A stretch of DNA of 62,409 bases from assembly GCA_023666975.1 (NCBI GenBank), contig JAMPAW010000007.1, positions 1-62,409 on the forward strand. The letters are read 5' to 3'. Source of the DNA: Clostridium sp. GTDB taxonomy: Bacteria > Bacillota_A > Clostridia > Lachnospirales > Lachnospiraceae. The notes under the pieces were generated by a model, which saw nothing but the letters and a program-made list of their open reading frames with translations, searched no databases and was not told the DNA's origin. A program made the position numbers and the translations under genes. This document shows, one piece after another, positions 8,104 to 18,044 of this stretch; position 1 is the stretch's first letter; the number at the start of each line of letters is the position of its first letter.

Positions 8104-8580
8104 TTACTGCTTTTTATCCACAAAATAGGAATCCATAACCTTGGAATTACTCATTGTCTTAAAGTAATTCTGTGCCACATTTGCCTGATTCTTGGTGGAT
8201 GAATACTCTGCATGCGCTTTGGAAAACAAAACACTAAATCGGTTCCGGTTCCTTTCCTCCATTACCATAATCTCGTTTCCCAACTCGGTACAGACGCGTA
8301 TTCTGTCCTGCAACTCCAAAACATCTTCCCTATACGTATCAATATGATTGCGAATCTCTGAGCCGACACGGTCATACACGGACTGAAATCCTTCGTCCAG
8401 ATAATTCAGGCGGGCAATCTGAATCTCTTTTTCATTCAATGTGCCCTCCATATCTTCCGAGGAATATTCATCCTGCTTGCTCAGCACTTCCTGCTGCTTT
8501 GTAATATCAAGGATTTTCCGCAGAGTTTCTTCCTTTTTTACCATTGTATCAATCAAAACCTGAACATAATTTTGATCCAT
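8104..8580 (-). CDS. Putative flagellar export chaperone, FliT/FlgN-like
   Basis: 158 residues, mostly helical and charged, no signal peptide or membrane segment, with a heptad-like central region and a short basic tail (VDKKQ). It follows fliS by 33 bases on the same strand, the place where fliT is found in Bacillus. FliT-type proteins bind FliD in the cytoplasm and keep it unpolymerised. The sequence does not show a recognisable FliT signature by eye, and FliT/FlgN-type chaperones are poorly conserved. The call rests on size, helical composition and position. Confidence 0.6.
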   Translation of the reverse strand: MDQNYVQVLIDTMVKKEETLRKILDITKQQEVLSKQDEYSSEDMEGTLNEKEIQIARLNYLDEGFQSVYDRVGSEIRNHIDTYREDVLELQDRIRVCTELGNEIMVMEERNRNRFSVLFSKAHAEYSSTKNQANVAQNYFKTMSNSKVMDSYFVDKKQ

Positions 8581-8613
8581 TCAGCTACCTCTCACTTTCC
8601 AATCCTGTAACTA

Positions 8614-8997
8614 TCACTGCGCTCTCGGGTCTCTGGCCACTTTCATTACCTGTTTCCAGATATCCCTTATCTCTCTTAGCTGTACCAGAATCTGCTCTAC
8701 CACAGCCGGATCTTTGGACACATTCGCCTCTACCATTCGGTCGAAGATAAATGTATAAATGGCATCAAAGTCCTTTGCAACCGGATAATCAAAATTCAAC
8801 GTGGTCTGGAGTTCTACAATGATATTCCGCGCTTTCTGTATATTCAGATTGGCACTCTGCATATCCTTTTTCTCCATTGCCACCTTTGCAATATTACAAA
8901 ACTTAATTGCCCCTTCGTAAAGCATCAAGGTAAGCTCGGCAGGAGTCGCCGTCGTAACCTTGTTTGTGCTGTACGCTGCCATCGGGTTATATGCCAT
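8614..8997 (-). CDS. fliS: Flagellar export chaperone FliS
   Basis: 127 residues, the family length. The N-terminus MAYNPMAAYSTNKVTTATPA and the following ELTLMLYEGAI are the FliS signature, and the rest is the expected helical bundle. FliS binds the C-terminal D0 helix of flagellin in the cytoplasm and prevents early polymerisation; in Bacillus it also works with FliW. It lies 45 bases downstream of fliD in the usual order flaG-fliD-fliS. Confidence 0.95.
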   Translation of the reverse strand: MAYNPMAAYSTNKVTTATPAELTLMLYEGAIKFCNIAKVAMEKKDMQSANLNIQKARNIIVELQTTLNFDYPVAKDFDAIYTFIFDRMVEANVSKDPAVVEQILVQLREIRDIWKQVMKVARDPRAQ

Positions 8998-9042
8998 GTC
9001 TTCACCTCATCATCAAAACTGTATTCTCCGTTTCCGGATTCA

Positions 9043-11037
9043 TCAACCACCAAACAGCTGGGAAATATATGTCTGCTGAGACTGAAGCTTTGCCAAAGCC
9101 GTCTCCATTGCGGAGAACTGTTTATAATATTTATCCTGCTCTGCTATCATCTTCTCCTGCAGAGTGCTGACTCTATCCTTATAGCTGTCAATCTCCTTGT
9201 CAATCTGCTGGTCATTATAGAATGTCAGCGAACTGCTCACGCCATCCACACGCTTCATTGCCGTCTGCAAATTCTTATAAATCTCATTACCCAGCTCGGA
9301 GAAAGTCTTTGCAACCGCTTCCGGATCTGCCATAATCGCTTTCATCAGACTGTCATCATAATCCGCAAAATCAGAATCTTCAGAATTACCGTAAATGTGC
9401 AGTTTACCGTGCTCTGTGTATACGCTGGTATTAATTCCAAAAGATGTCAACGCATAATTCTTCGTCGTTCCGTCAGAGCTTGTATAGGCAACCTGCTTGC
9501 TCAGCGTAGTACGCATACTGGACAGCAGGGAACTTATCGTATCATCCCTTCTAAGCAGCGAACCCTTAATAACAGCTTCCCATTTCTCCACTTCGTCATC
9601 ACTCATGGATTTTTTCTCATCATCGGTCAACGGCTCATAATCTTTAACGCGCTTAGCGTTATACATCGTATTCATCTCATCAATTAAATCATTATACGAC
9701 TTAACAAATTCCTTTACCTTGTCATAAATTCCCTGTGCATCTGTTCCGACAGTGAAAGTCTGTTTGCTTCCTTCTGCCGTAGCCTCAATCGTCAAACCGT
9801 TGATGTTAAAGGTTGAACTTGACTGCTTATATTGGACACCGTTATACAAAATCTCTGCATCCTGTGCATCAATACGACCTTCGTCACCTTCCTGCAGGTC
9901 AAGCCCTAACACGCTCAACGCATCCGATGCACTGCCATCTGCATTAACTGCCTCAATGGTAAAGGCATTCCCTTCTCCGGTTCCCTTGGAATTCAGATAA
10001 AATCTTCCCTGACCGGCATCATAATTCGCCTCAATTCCGAGCTTTGCCATCTGTGTTGCCAGACTGCTCAACGTTGTCGTCCGGTCAACCGTGATTGCAT
10101 TGCCATTAATCTTAATCTCAGTACCCTCTGCAATTCCCAAATCCATCAGTTTAGAAGAACCGGTAACCTTCGTCCCCTCATTCTGAACTTCTTCATAGAA
10201 TTTGGTAGACCCGCCAACAACCGTCACATCGGATTCCTTGCTTGACTTTGAATATAAAGTAGCCTCTTTCGTATAAATGCCGAAAATATTCGCCGATGTT
10301 TCATCAGCCGCCTGCACCTTAACATCATGCCCATTCTCAAAAATAGTCACAGTCTCGCCTGTGTCGTTCTGGACATCACGCGAAGTTGCAGATTCGTTGC
10401 TCATCCGGAAATTACCGGCTGCAAAATCCACTTTCACGCCTGAACCGTTTAACTGTGAATTAATATTATCCAAAACATCCTGAATGGTTGCATCATCGCC
10501 GACATTTACCTTAACATTATAATCCGTACCGTTATCAGATACTGTAAACTCCGCATTCCGAATCTGATCACCCACAGAATAACCATTCTTATCCTTCAAA
10601 TCCGACAGCTTCATACTGTTATCAGATGCCGCCTTATAGGAAGTGGAAGTATAAGTCTTATCCACTGCCTTGCCGTCAACATCTGTGGTCTTGTTCAACT
10701 GCTTACCGGTCCACATCTGCGCTGTCGCCGTCTTCAATACCTGTACCGTATGCGTACCGTTTACCGCATCACTGCCAGCGGTAACCTTAACACCCGTTAA
10801 GTCACCGGTCGCTGATTTGGCCCGATATGTCGAGATACTCTTAAATGTCGAGAGTGCCCCCTTATAGAAATCCATGATCTTTGTATTCAATGCAGACCAT
10901 GCCTCTTTCTTCCATTCCAGCTTTGTCTGCTCTTTCTTAACGTTATCTACCTTGGTCTGGTATGCCTGTGATAACTGGGTAACCAACGTCTCCGTATCTA
11001 ACCCGGAAACCATACCTGTCATTCTTATTCCTGCCAT
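9043..11037 (-). CDS. fliD: Flagellar filament cap FliD (HAP2)
   Basis: 664 residues. The N-terminus contains RMTGMVSGLDTETLVTQL, typical of FliD, and a coiled-coil D0/D1 C-terminus (KDRVSTLQEKMIAEQDKYY) ends in QTYISQLFGG. The middle 400 residues are Ser/Thr/Gly/Asp-rich beta domains that face outside, longer than in many FliD proteins of 450-500 residues. FliD forms the pentameric or hexameric cap at the filament tip and folds incoming flagellin. It follows flaG by 11 bases. Confidence 0.95.
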   Translation of the reverse strand: MAGIRMTGMVSGLDTETLVTQLSQAYQTKVDNVKKEQTKLEWKKEAWSALNTKIMDFYKGALSTFKSISTYRAKSATGDLTGVKVTAGSDAVNGTHTVQVLKTATAQMWTGKQLNKTTDVDGKAVDKTYTSTSYKAASDNSMKLSDLKDKNGYSVGDQIRNAEFTVSDNGTDYNVKVNVGDDATIQDVLDNINSQLNGSGVKVDFAAGNFRMSNESATSRDVQNDTGETVTIFENGHDVKVQAADETSANIFGIYTKEATLYSKSSKESDVTVVGGSTKFYEEVQNEGTKVTGSSKLMDLGIAEGTEIKINGNAITVDRTTTLSSLATQMAKLGIEANYDAGQGRFYLNSKGTGEGNAFTIEAVNADGSASDALSVLGLDLQEGDEGRIDAQDAEILYNGVQYKQSSSTFNINGLTIEATAEGSKQTFTVGTDAQGIYDKVKEFVKSYNDLIDEMNTMYNAKRVKDYEPLTDDEKKSMSDDEVEKWEAVIKGSLLRRDDTISSLLSSMRTTLSKQVAYTSSDGTTKNYALTSFGINTSVYTEHGKLHIYGNSEDSDFADYDDSLMKAIMADPEAVAKTFSELGNEIYKNLQTAMKRVDGVSSSLTFYNDQQIDKEIDSYKDRVSTLQEKMIAEQDKYYKQFSAMETALAKLQSQQTYISQLFGG

Positions 11038-11048
11038 AATTACTCCTC

Positions 11049-11480
11049 CTATCTCTTCTCATCCACTAAAAGACCAGCCAACTCCAATGTCTTGGCGATC
11101 ATATCCAATGTCTTCTCTGGAGGAATCTCCTTGATAACCTCCTTCGTCTCCGAATCTCTTACCGTAATCGAAAGCCGGTTTGTCTTCTCATGAAATTTAA
11201 ACTCACACTGTGTATGAGTCGGTCTGATTTTCTTATTAATCTCCTCAACCGCTTTCTTAACCTTCTCTGCAGAGACATCCTGAATGTTCTTGCCCTCGTC
11301 GTTAGGATTTTTCTCCTTATCCTCATGACTGGACTGCCTTTCCTTAACCGGAGTAACCTCTTTCGGAGTAATCTCTTTCGGTGTTACTTGTACTGCCTCC
11401 GTGCTCTCTACCTGTGCCGGTTTCTCTACCCGTGGCACCTGCTGGCTCATTGTGTTACTTGAAATTCCTTCAATTGCCAT
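11049..11480 (-). CDS. flaG: FlaG family protein
   Basis: 143 residues from the ATG at 11480, preferred because GGAGGTGA lies 5-8 bases upstream; the ATG 15 bases earlier overlaps that site. The C-terminal 60 residues (KFHEKTNRLSITVRDS, then KEIPPEKTLDM) are the FlaG domain. The N-terminal half is a charged, Pro/Thr/Glu-rich, probably unstructured region including near-repeats of TPKEIT/TPKEVT. FlaG influences filament length in some bacteria. It is the first gene after a sigma-28 promoter and heads flaG-fliD-fliS-fliT-like. Confidence 0.88.
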   Translation of the reverse strand: MAIEGISSNTMSQQVPRVEKPAQVESTEAVQVTPKEITPKEVTPVKERQSSHEDKEKNPNDEGKNIQDVSAEKVKKAVEEINKKIRPTHTQCEFKFHEKTNRLSITVRDSETKEVIKEIPPEKTLDMIAKTLELAGLLVDEKR

Positions 11481-11585
11481 GTTGTTCACCTCCATGTGAA
11501 ATTCAAAACATTAGTTATATGTACCTGTTCAGAATCGCTGTTAACCGATCACAAAACAAACAAGCACAAATATTCTATAGTAGCT

Positions 11586-11613
11586 TTATCGGCTATTTTG
11601 TTAGAATATTTTA
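11586..11613 (-). promoter_or_regulatory. Sigma-28 promoter of flaG-fliD-fliS
   Basis: The -10 element is a perfect GCCGATAA and the -35 TAAA sits at 16 bases. The start would be near 11578, about 100 bases before flaG. The 253-base csrA-flaG gap otherwise holds only an imperfect hairpin around 11644-11675. Confidence 0.8.
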
Positions 11614-11733
11614 CACCTTTTTTTGCATTTTTGCAAATTTTTCTATGGGATAATTTTGCAATCCTCCTATAGCTATCCTGTCTTGAATTTCAATACCTAA
11701 ATCAATCACTTAATCAACACACTAGTATAACAA

Positions 11734-11952
11734 TTACTGGAACAGCTTTTTCACGCTTTCCTGTACTGTATCAGCAGCAGCTTCCCTGTTTGCTTCTTTT
11801 ATCTGCTCGTATACCTCTTCACGGTAAATCGGTACGGATTTGGGAGCCGTAATGCCTACCTTCACCTGGTCACCCTTCACCTCAAGAATGGTAACCTCTA
11901 TATCATTGCCGATAATAATGGATTCATTTTCTTTTCTCGATAATGCCAACAT
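11734..11952 (-). CDS. csrA: Carbon storage regulator CsrA
   Basis: 72 residues from the ATG at 11952; a GTG 9 bases upstream overlaps fliW and would add three residues, but the family begins MLALSRK as here. The dimeric RNA-binding fold is clear, with the N-terminal beta strand and [12 protein letters not shown] carrying the conserved Arg that contacts GGA. CsrA represses flagellin translation by covering the ribosome site until FliW binds it. The ATG lies one base after the fliW stop, so the antagonist and repressor are made together. GGA hairpins in both flagellin leaders are the probable targets. Confidence 0.95.
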   Translation of the reverse strand: MLALSRKENESIIIGNDIEVTILEVKGDQVKVGITAPKSVPIYREEVYEQIKEANREAAADTVQESVKKLFQ

Positions 11953-11953
11953 A

Positions 11954-12418
11954 CTACTCACCCGCCTTTTCTTTCATGCGCTGTACGGATTCATATACGT
12001 TGAATCTTACCGGGTAATCTTCATTCTCTACAATTAACTGAACGCCCTTTTTGGTCGTCGTATTCACAATAATCGGTGCTTTCATATTGGCTGTCACCTT
12101 TGTCATATCAGACGGGACAGTCAGTGCAAGCAGAAACAGTAAATCCTCATCTGCCGGATTGCCAAGAGGTGCTAACAATTCATCTTCTATCATCGGGGTA
12201 TAATCTGTTGTCACTGCCAGCGGGTCAATTACAGGAAGCGCCAGAGATTGCTCCTCCAAAGACTGCAGCCAACTGATTGTCGTCGCTCCCTCATTTTTCT
12301 CGTCATATATAATAGCAAACTTTCTAAGCTCCTCAAATCCGATAATACCATGCGGAAACTCCAAAATTTTATCATCATCCAGTTCAACTTCACCAAAAAA
12401 CTTTGTTTTTGCAATCAT
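11954..12418 (-). CDS. fliW: Flagellar assembly factor FliW
   Basis: 154 residues, the usual length. It begins [20 protein letters not shown] and carries [14 protein letters not shown], both FliW hallmarks. FliW binds either flagellin or CsrA; when flagellin is exported, free FliW releases CsrA from flagellin mRNA. Here it sits directly before csrA and after flgL (26-base gap), the Bacillus order. Its C-terminus AGE is encoded within the csrA ribosome site. Confidence 0.95.
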   Translation of the reverse strand: MIAKTKFFGEVELDDDKILEFPHGIIGFEELRKFAIIYDEKNEGATTISWLQSLEEQSLALPVIDPLAVTTDYTPMIEDELLAPLGNPADEDLLFLLALTVPSDMTKVTANMKAPIIVNTTTKKGVQLIVENEDYPVRFNVYESVQRMKEKAGE

Positions 12419-12444
12419 ATGGTTCTTCTCCTTTCATGCTGCTT

Positions 12445-14004
12445 CTATAAATAATCCAGCAATGTCTTCTGAATTACTGTGGCTGTGGTTGCCAGCGCAG
12501 AATCATATACCAACTCGGACTGATACAAATCAATGGCCGCTTCCTCGGTCTCCACATCTTCGTTAGAAGATTTCAATTCTTCAAAGTCTGCCAACTGCTC
12601 CTTTACACGGGTCTGAATCAATTCTGTCTTAGAGTATACTGTACCCACTCTTGCCTGAACAGCACTGACATCTTCCATAAAGCCCTGAAAATGAGAAATA
12701 TTATTACCGAATAATTTCTGCATATTCTCCCTCTTGAGGGCAAGCTCTACATCTGCGTCTTCTAGCATCTTATTAATCTGTGCTTCTGCCTTCTCGTCTC
12801 CCTTATATTGGGGATCCTCTAGCAGCTCTTTCAGCTTGGTAATCGTATTCTCAATATCCAAAACATCCTGTACTGCGCTTGCCAAATCATCAATACGGTT
12901 GCCCATTTCATGGGTGATAAAATCCTTACCCTCCGCATTGACCGTCACATACTGCTTAAAGTTCACCTCATAACGAATCGGCTGACCGTCCTCACTCACT
13001 TCATACTCTGTCTCCTTAACGGTTCCGTCATTTTGCGTCTTATACTGTGTACAGTTAAAATACATCTCCGGACGAAGGTCGCCTACCTCAAACTTTGACT
13101 TGTCATAGTTTACCGAAATGTTATCAGCCGTCTTAACCTGATCATAAACATTTTTACCAAAAATAATCTCCCCGGTCTCCGGAATATAGTGAACATCGTC
13201 CGGTCCTACCTCATAGTAAGAATCCGGGTCAGAAGCATCCATCACAGTAGGGGTAAGTGTTGTCGTTGTCTGATTCCCGTCCGCATCTGTAGTTGTATAT
13301 TTGATAGAGATATCAGGAACCACCGGATCATCCGGATCTGCATCTGGGTCCACACTTCTAGGTTCCGTATCCAGATTATTATAGGCAAGACGCAGTTTAT
13401 ATACACTCTCCGATACTGGTGAGTTATATGTTCCACCTGCCAAAATACCATCTAAATCTTCCGGGTCAATCTCGTTTAACACGACATTCTTCACTTCAAT
13501 CTTTGCCGGACTGATATCCTCGGTAATATTGTAAGAAAGTCCTTTCTTGGCTTCCTCATCCTGAAAAATCAGATTGGTTTCGGTCTTATATCCGGAAAAC
13601 AGATATCTTCCCGCATACGTCATACCACCCTCCTGATAGATGGCATCCTTCAAGGCCTTCAGCTCATTGATAATGGTATTGCGGTCCTTTGTTTGATAGG
13701 TATCCGATGAACCCTGTGTACAGTAATCGTATACATCATCTAAACGATTATAGACATTCTCCACACTGGTCTGTGTGATATCCAGCCAATTCAACGCATC
13801 CTTAATATTTTTACTCTTATACTGCTCTAACTGGTCGCAGGTTGTTCGCAGCTTCAATGCACGAATCGCAATAACCGGGTCCTCGGATGGTTTGGATATG
13901 ATTTTGCCGGTTGTAACCTGCTCATTTAACTTGCTCACACGCTGCATCGCCTTCTGCATGTTTCTCAATGAACTATTTGTTACCATATTGTTTGTTATTC
14001 TCAT
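12445..14004 (-). CDS. flgL: Flagellar hook-associated protein FlgL (HAP3)
   Basis: 519 residues, far above the 300 or so usual for FlgL. The N-terminus MRITNNMVTNSSLRNMQKA and the C-terminus (ATTATVIQKTLLDYL) are standard D0/D1 helices. The extra length is an acidic, Asp/Pro/Thr-rich beta domain near residues 180-380 (including DPDADPDDPVVPD), presumably surface exposed. FlgL joins the hook-FlgK junction to the filament. It lies downstream of the two flgK genes and upstream of fliW. Confidence 0.94.
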   Translation of the reverse strand: MRITNNMVTNSSLRNMQKAMQRVSKLNEQVTTGKIISKPSEDPVIAIRALKLRTTCDQLEQYKSKNIKDALNWLDITQTSVENVYNRLDDVYDYCTQGSSDTYQTKDRNTIINELKALKDAIYQEGGMTYAGRYLFSGYKTETNLIFQDEEAKKGLSYNITEDISPAKIEVKNVVLNEIDPEDLDGILAGGTYNSPVSESVYKLRLAYNNLDTEPRSVDPDADPDDPVVPDISIKYTTTDADGNQTTTTLTPTVMDASDPDSYYEVGPDDVHYIPETGEIIFGKNVYDQVKTADNISVNYDKSKFEVGDLRPEMYFNCTQYKTQNDGTVKETEYEVSEDGQPIRYEVNFKQYVTVNAEGKDFITHEMGNRIDDLASAVQDVLDIENTITKLKELLEDPQYKGDEKAEAQINKMLEDADVELALKRENMQKLFGNNISHFQGFMEDVSAVQARVGTVYSKTELIQTRVKEQLADFEELKSSNEDVETEEAAIDLYQSELVYDSALATTATVIQKTLLDYL

Positions 14005-14095
14005 CAGCTCTCTCCTGTCCGGTTATTCCGTTAACCTCACTTATTCGCTGCCTCTTCCCTGTGCAGCCCAACTATTCTCTATATGTTATGTCGGC

Positions 14096-16033
14096 TTAAA
14101 CTCCGGTTTGGTTAATAAGTTTGTCGTAAACTTCATTCATTACTGATATCACCTTACAGGCCAAATTATATCCCTCTTTAAAGATAATCAAATTGGAGGC
14201 CTCCTCATTGGTATCCACAGAAGAAATGGAAAGCCGCTGATTATTAATCACCGTTGTCACCTCATTCATATTTGCCTCAAAGGAATCAAATTTTGAAATA
14301 TCCACAGCCAGCGCCGTTGTCACGGATTGTAAAAACTGTGCCACGGTACCCTGCGCAAACATGCTCTGGTCGGTCATGCCATAAATTATCTTGCCCAGCA
14401 CCTCATCTTTTGCCTCTAAATTACCCTGATCAATATCCTCTTTCAGAGACACAACCAGTTTGTTCTGATCCGCTACAATGGATTTATTTATCGACCAGTT
14501 CAAAGCGGTCAGCTGATAATAATTCGACTCTGATGAAGACAGTTTAGTTATCGTTCCGTCTTTGATGTCCCCATTGTCGGGAAGAACATAATCTACACCG
14601 GTCACTGTACTGACTGCAGTATAGAAATCCATACCCGGGTCCCCGTTCGCATCCGCCCCCGTCTTAAATATCTCATTCATATAGTTGGAAAATGTACGGA
14701 CAAATTCATTCAGCTGCGTCATATAATACGGTATTCCCCGGCAGTCAATACTCTCGCCCATAATTGCCTCTTTACCCATATCCAGACTTGTGTCAAATTC
14801 TGCCGGAACTCTTTTACCGGTTTCATCTGTCACGGTAAGATTCTTAAAGGTAAATCCGTTTAACTTGCCGTCTGCACTGTAAACGGCCTCAAAGCCTTCA
14901 TAATAATAATCCTTACAGTTCAACGTAATTGTACCTTCCAGCGGAAGATTCAGCTTATCGACATCAATATCCACTGCCAGCTTAACTGTGGCCGTAGAGC
15001 CATCCGGCGTATCCGCTGCATCCTCTGGCGCATCATCTCCTTTATTGCTAACCAGTGCCGTAATCTCGCCGGAAAACGGATTGGCATTGTTACCGTCTCT
15101 GACCTCCAACAATCCTTTAATACAGCCGGTAATCGTCGTCGTGTTAAAGTTCAATTTCTCTCCAATCGTATCGTTTGTTCCCAGCCAGAATATATCATAC
15201 AAGCCGTCAATATCATTCTGATTCACCTTTTCCTGCCGCGCTACTACGGTCAGCTGGCGACATTCCATCTGATCCACCAAAAGTGCTCCGGCAATACGAA
15301 CCTCAAAATTAGTGGCACCCGAATCCACGGCGTCCGGTCCCGTTCCATACATAATCGGGGTCTCCACCACATCTACGGTCACTAAATCGGAAAGCTGGTC
15401 TACCAGCAATTCTCTCTGATCCCTTAAATCATTGGCATTACCGCCTCTGATTTCAATATTGACTATCTGCTGGTTGAGCGCATAAATCTGCGAAGAAATA
15501 GAGTTAATCGTTGACACATGGACTGCTATTTCACCGTTGATATCGGTCTGTGTATTCTGATAATCCGTCGCGATCTCTTTGATAAAATCCGTAAAGTTGC
15601 TGGCCGATTGAATAAACTGTGTACGATAAGTCGCATCAGACGGACTGCTATACAAATCCTGCAAAGACCCGTTTAATTCCGCTAACAGCTTCGTATATCC
15701 CGACTCAGACTTTTCTTCGTTGAGATAGGCCTCTAACTGTAACAGCTGGTTATGCACTGCCGTGTATTCGTTCATTTTCGAGGAAGCGGCACGATATTTG
15801 GTATCATAGTAATGATTGCGGAACTGGCTTATCTCCGTTATCTGTACACCGGTTCCCATCATACCGTATGAGCTGCTCACCCGCAGAGCCTGTGCAGCCT
15901 GCGAAAGCACGGTCTGTCTGGAATATCCCTTTGTATTGGAATTCGATATGTTATGTCCTGTTGTGTTCAGGGCTGCCTGGAAATAATTCAGTCCCGACAA
16001 ACCTGTATTAAGTCCTAAAAATGTTGATGGCAT
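14096..16033 (-). CDS. flgK: Flagellar hook-associated protein FlgK, paralogue 1
   Basis: 645 residues. The N-terminus MPSTFLGLNTGLSGLNYFQA with NTTGHNISNSNTKGYSRQ is the rod/hook/HAP signature, and the C-terminal helices (LIIFKEGYNLACKVISVMN) are typical of FlgK. It forms the first junction layer on the hook. The middle holds an exposed beta domain of about 250 residues. It follows a second flgK gene by 22 bases. The two proteins share only the ends, so this is an old duplication or a diverged pair. Confidence 0.92.
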   Translation of the reverse strand: MPSTFLGLNTGLSGLNYFQAALNTTGHNISNSNTKGYSRQTVLSQAAQALRVSSSYGMMGTGVQITEISQFRNHYYDTKYRAASSKMNEYTAVHNQLLQLEAYLNEEKSESGYTKLLAELNGSLQDLYSSPSDATYRTQFIQSASNFTDFIKEIATDYQNTQTDINGEIAVHVSTINSISSQIYALNQQIVNIEIRGGNANDLRDQRELLVDQLSDLVTVDVVETPIMYGTGPDAVDSGATNFEVRIAGALLVDQMECRQLTVVARQEKVNQNDIDGLYDIFWLGTNDTIGEKLNFNTTTITGCIKGLLEVRDGNNANPFSGEITALVSNKGDDAPEDAADTPDGSTATVKLAVDIDVDKLNLPLEGTITLNCKDYYYEGFEAVYSADGKLNGFTFKNLTVTDETGKRVPAEFDTSLDMGKEAIMGESIDCRGIPYYMTQLNEFVRTFSNYMNEIFKTGADANGDPGMDFYTAVSTVTGVDYVLPDNGDIKDGTITKLSSSESNYYQLTALNWSINKSIVADQNKLVVSLKEDIDQGNLEAKDEVLGKIIYGMTDQSMFAQGTVAQFLQSVTTALAVDISKFDSFEANMNEVTTVINNQRLSISSVDTNEEASNLIIFKEGYNLACKVISVMNEVYDKLINQTGV

Positions 16034-16055
16034 ACGCTCACGTCCTCTCTCAATC

Positions 16056-17969
16056 TTATCCTAATCTATTAATCAAATGTTCCACCATCTCCGATACAAC
16101 GGAAAAGTATCTGGAAGATGCGTTAAATCCCTGCTGGAATTTAATCAAATTACTCAGCTCCTCATCTGTGGATACTCCGACAACGGTCTGACGCTGATTA
16201 TCCGCCTCTAATACCGCCTGTGTCTGTGATTCGGCTATTCCGTTATAGGTATAACCCTTGTTGGCAAAATCATCGATAAACTCCTTATAGTACTCCATAT
16301 AAGTGTCTTCAACCAGACTGTTCGGTCCCAATGTTCCAAATTTGTCACTCCACATATAAATTAATTGGTCTGCCACATCCTGTAATTCCTCTTCCTGAAG
16401 ATTGGACATTGGCAGCAGACTTGGATTCTTCACCAGCTCTGCATTAATCTCGATATTGCCAATCGTATAAAGGGACGCATAATTGTCCGGATCCTCTTCG
16501 TTATATACCTGAACATTCATCAAACTTGTATTTCCATTCTCGTCCACCACCGTTACCTCCTGAGTGGTATAACGCTCCATGTTGCTTCTCTTAATCAGCT
16601 CCGTTCCCTGAATCTGATTCCCCACACCCATTCCGTAACCGGCTTTTTCCTCGTCCAGCACCTTAATCGTTTTGGTAATTGTCTGAGCCGGGTCGTCCGG
16701 GTCCGGCACTTGAATGGTAATCTCTTTGTTCGGACAGAAAATATCATTAATCTTTGTCACAATCCCATGAATCAGCTGGTCAAACTGGGCGATGATATTG
16801 CCCACGGTATAAGGCTCTATGTATATATTGTAAAAATCCCGTTCCTTTACAAAGGCTTCGTAATCGGTCTGGTACTGCTGGTAATCATCCGCATATTTCT
16901 TCATTGCGGCATTATATTTGTCTTCATCCAACTTGCCCTCTTCATTCATATACTGTGACTGCACAGGCCGCTCGGGAGCAATCGGGGCAATCGGAATATC
17001 CGTATAATTCATCACCCAGTCTCCACGGGACATGATGATCCCTTTCAGGGAGCCTGTATCGGTCTCATTCTCCGGACAGGGAACGGCAACCTTATTCACG
17101 TTGTCCGTGTATCGCGGGTCTTTTTCCTTGTTGTAGTGCATATTAAATACAGCTTCCTGATCGTCCTCCCAGATCGGCATCAGATAATCACAGTCCTCGC
17201 TGACCTGCTTTGTACCCATCCGGAACACTCTGTCCATACTGACCAGATTGCGGTTCTCAGCATAGACATCTACCTGACCGTTTGCATTCTCTTTGTAGGA
17301 AATGGAAATGATACCTGCAAGCTCATCTAAAGCCGCATCCCGCTGATCGCGATAATCATTCGCACTCTCTATCTTGGACGCCTCCACCGCTGTAATCTTA
17401 TCATTCAACTCCTTGATGATATCTGCCAGTTGATTGATACGGTCAACCTGATCAGTTATCTCCTCATTCAGATTATTCTGATATGTCGTCAGCTGGTTGT
17501 AAATTTCATTGGCCTGGTCTACCAGTGTATCTACTCTGGCAATATATGCGCTTCTTGCAACTATACTGTTCGGCTCATTATGCATCTCCTGCGTTGCCTT
17601 CCAGAGATTATCCATATAGCCGCTGAATGTACTGCTCTCCATCTCTCCGAAATAGTTCTGCACCTCTGCCACCACATCATACTTAGTGATGTAATACTGT
17701 TCTCTTCCTACTTCTGTCCGATATGCCCTATCCATAAAACGATCCCGGACAAGACGAACATCGGCAATCCTTGTACCCAGACCAGACTGTTTAAGACCGA
17801 TTGCCGACCTTCCCATATTCGTATAAGAAAGATCGGTAAGAAGAACCTGCTGTCTGGAATACCCGGCCGTACCGGCATTTGTGATATTATGCGAGGTTGT
17901 GTTCAACGCATACTGACTTGACTGCAGACCGCTCACACCAACCCAAAAATTACCCATTGTTCCTGCCAT
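16056..17969 (-). CDS. flgK: Flagellar hook-associated protein FlgK, paralogue 2
   Basis: 637 residues. The N-terminus has NFWVGVSGLQSSQYALNTTS and HNITNAGTAGYSRQQVL, and the end has LIKFQQGFNASSRYFSVVSE, both FlgK features. The middle region is unrelated to that of the neighbouring FlgK and is rich in Asp, Pro and Tyr (PIAPIAPERPVQ; PDPDDPAQTITKT). It may be a junction protein in its own right, possibly giving two stacked HAP1-like layers, or one copy may be used under particular conditions. The gene order flgM-flgN-flgK-flgK-flgL is otherwise standard. Confidence 0.9.
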   Translation of the reverse strand: MAGTMGNFWVGVSGLQSSQYALNTTSHNITNAGTAGYSRQQVLLTDLSYTNMGRSAIGLKQSGLGTRIADVRLVRDRFMDRAYRTEVGREQYYITKYDVVAEVQNYFGEMESSTFSGYMDNLWKATQEMHNEPNSIVARSAYIARVDTLVDQANEIYNQLTTYQNNLNEEITDQVDRINQLADIIKELNDKITAVEASKIESANDYRDQRDAALDELAGIISISYKENANGQVDVYAENRNLVSMDRVFRMGTKQVSEDCDYLMPIWEDDQEAVFNMHYNKEKDPRYTDNVNKVAVPCPENETDTGSLKGIIMSRGDWVMNYTDIPIAPIAPERPVQSQYMNEEGKLDEDKYNAAMKKYADDYQQYQTDYEAFVKERDFYNIYIEPYTVGNIIAQFDQLIHGIVTKINDIFCPNKEITIQVPDPDDPAQTITKTIKVLDEEKAGYGMGVGNQIQGTELIKRSNMERYTTQEVTVVDENGNTSLMNVQVYNEEDPDNYASLYTIGNIEINAELVKNPSLLPMSNLQEEELQDVADQLIYMWSDKFGTLGPNSLVEDTYMEYYKEFIDDFANKGYTYNGIAESQTQAVLEADNQRQTVVGVSTDEELSNLIKFQQGFNASSRYFSVVSEMVEHLINRLG

Positions 17970-18044
17970 TTGATTCTCCTCCTTAACTAATCCCGTTTCC
18001 TATCTAAACACAGGACGCTTCTTCGTCCCTATGTTATATGCCCT

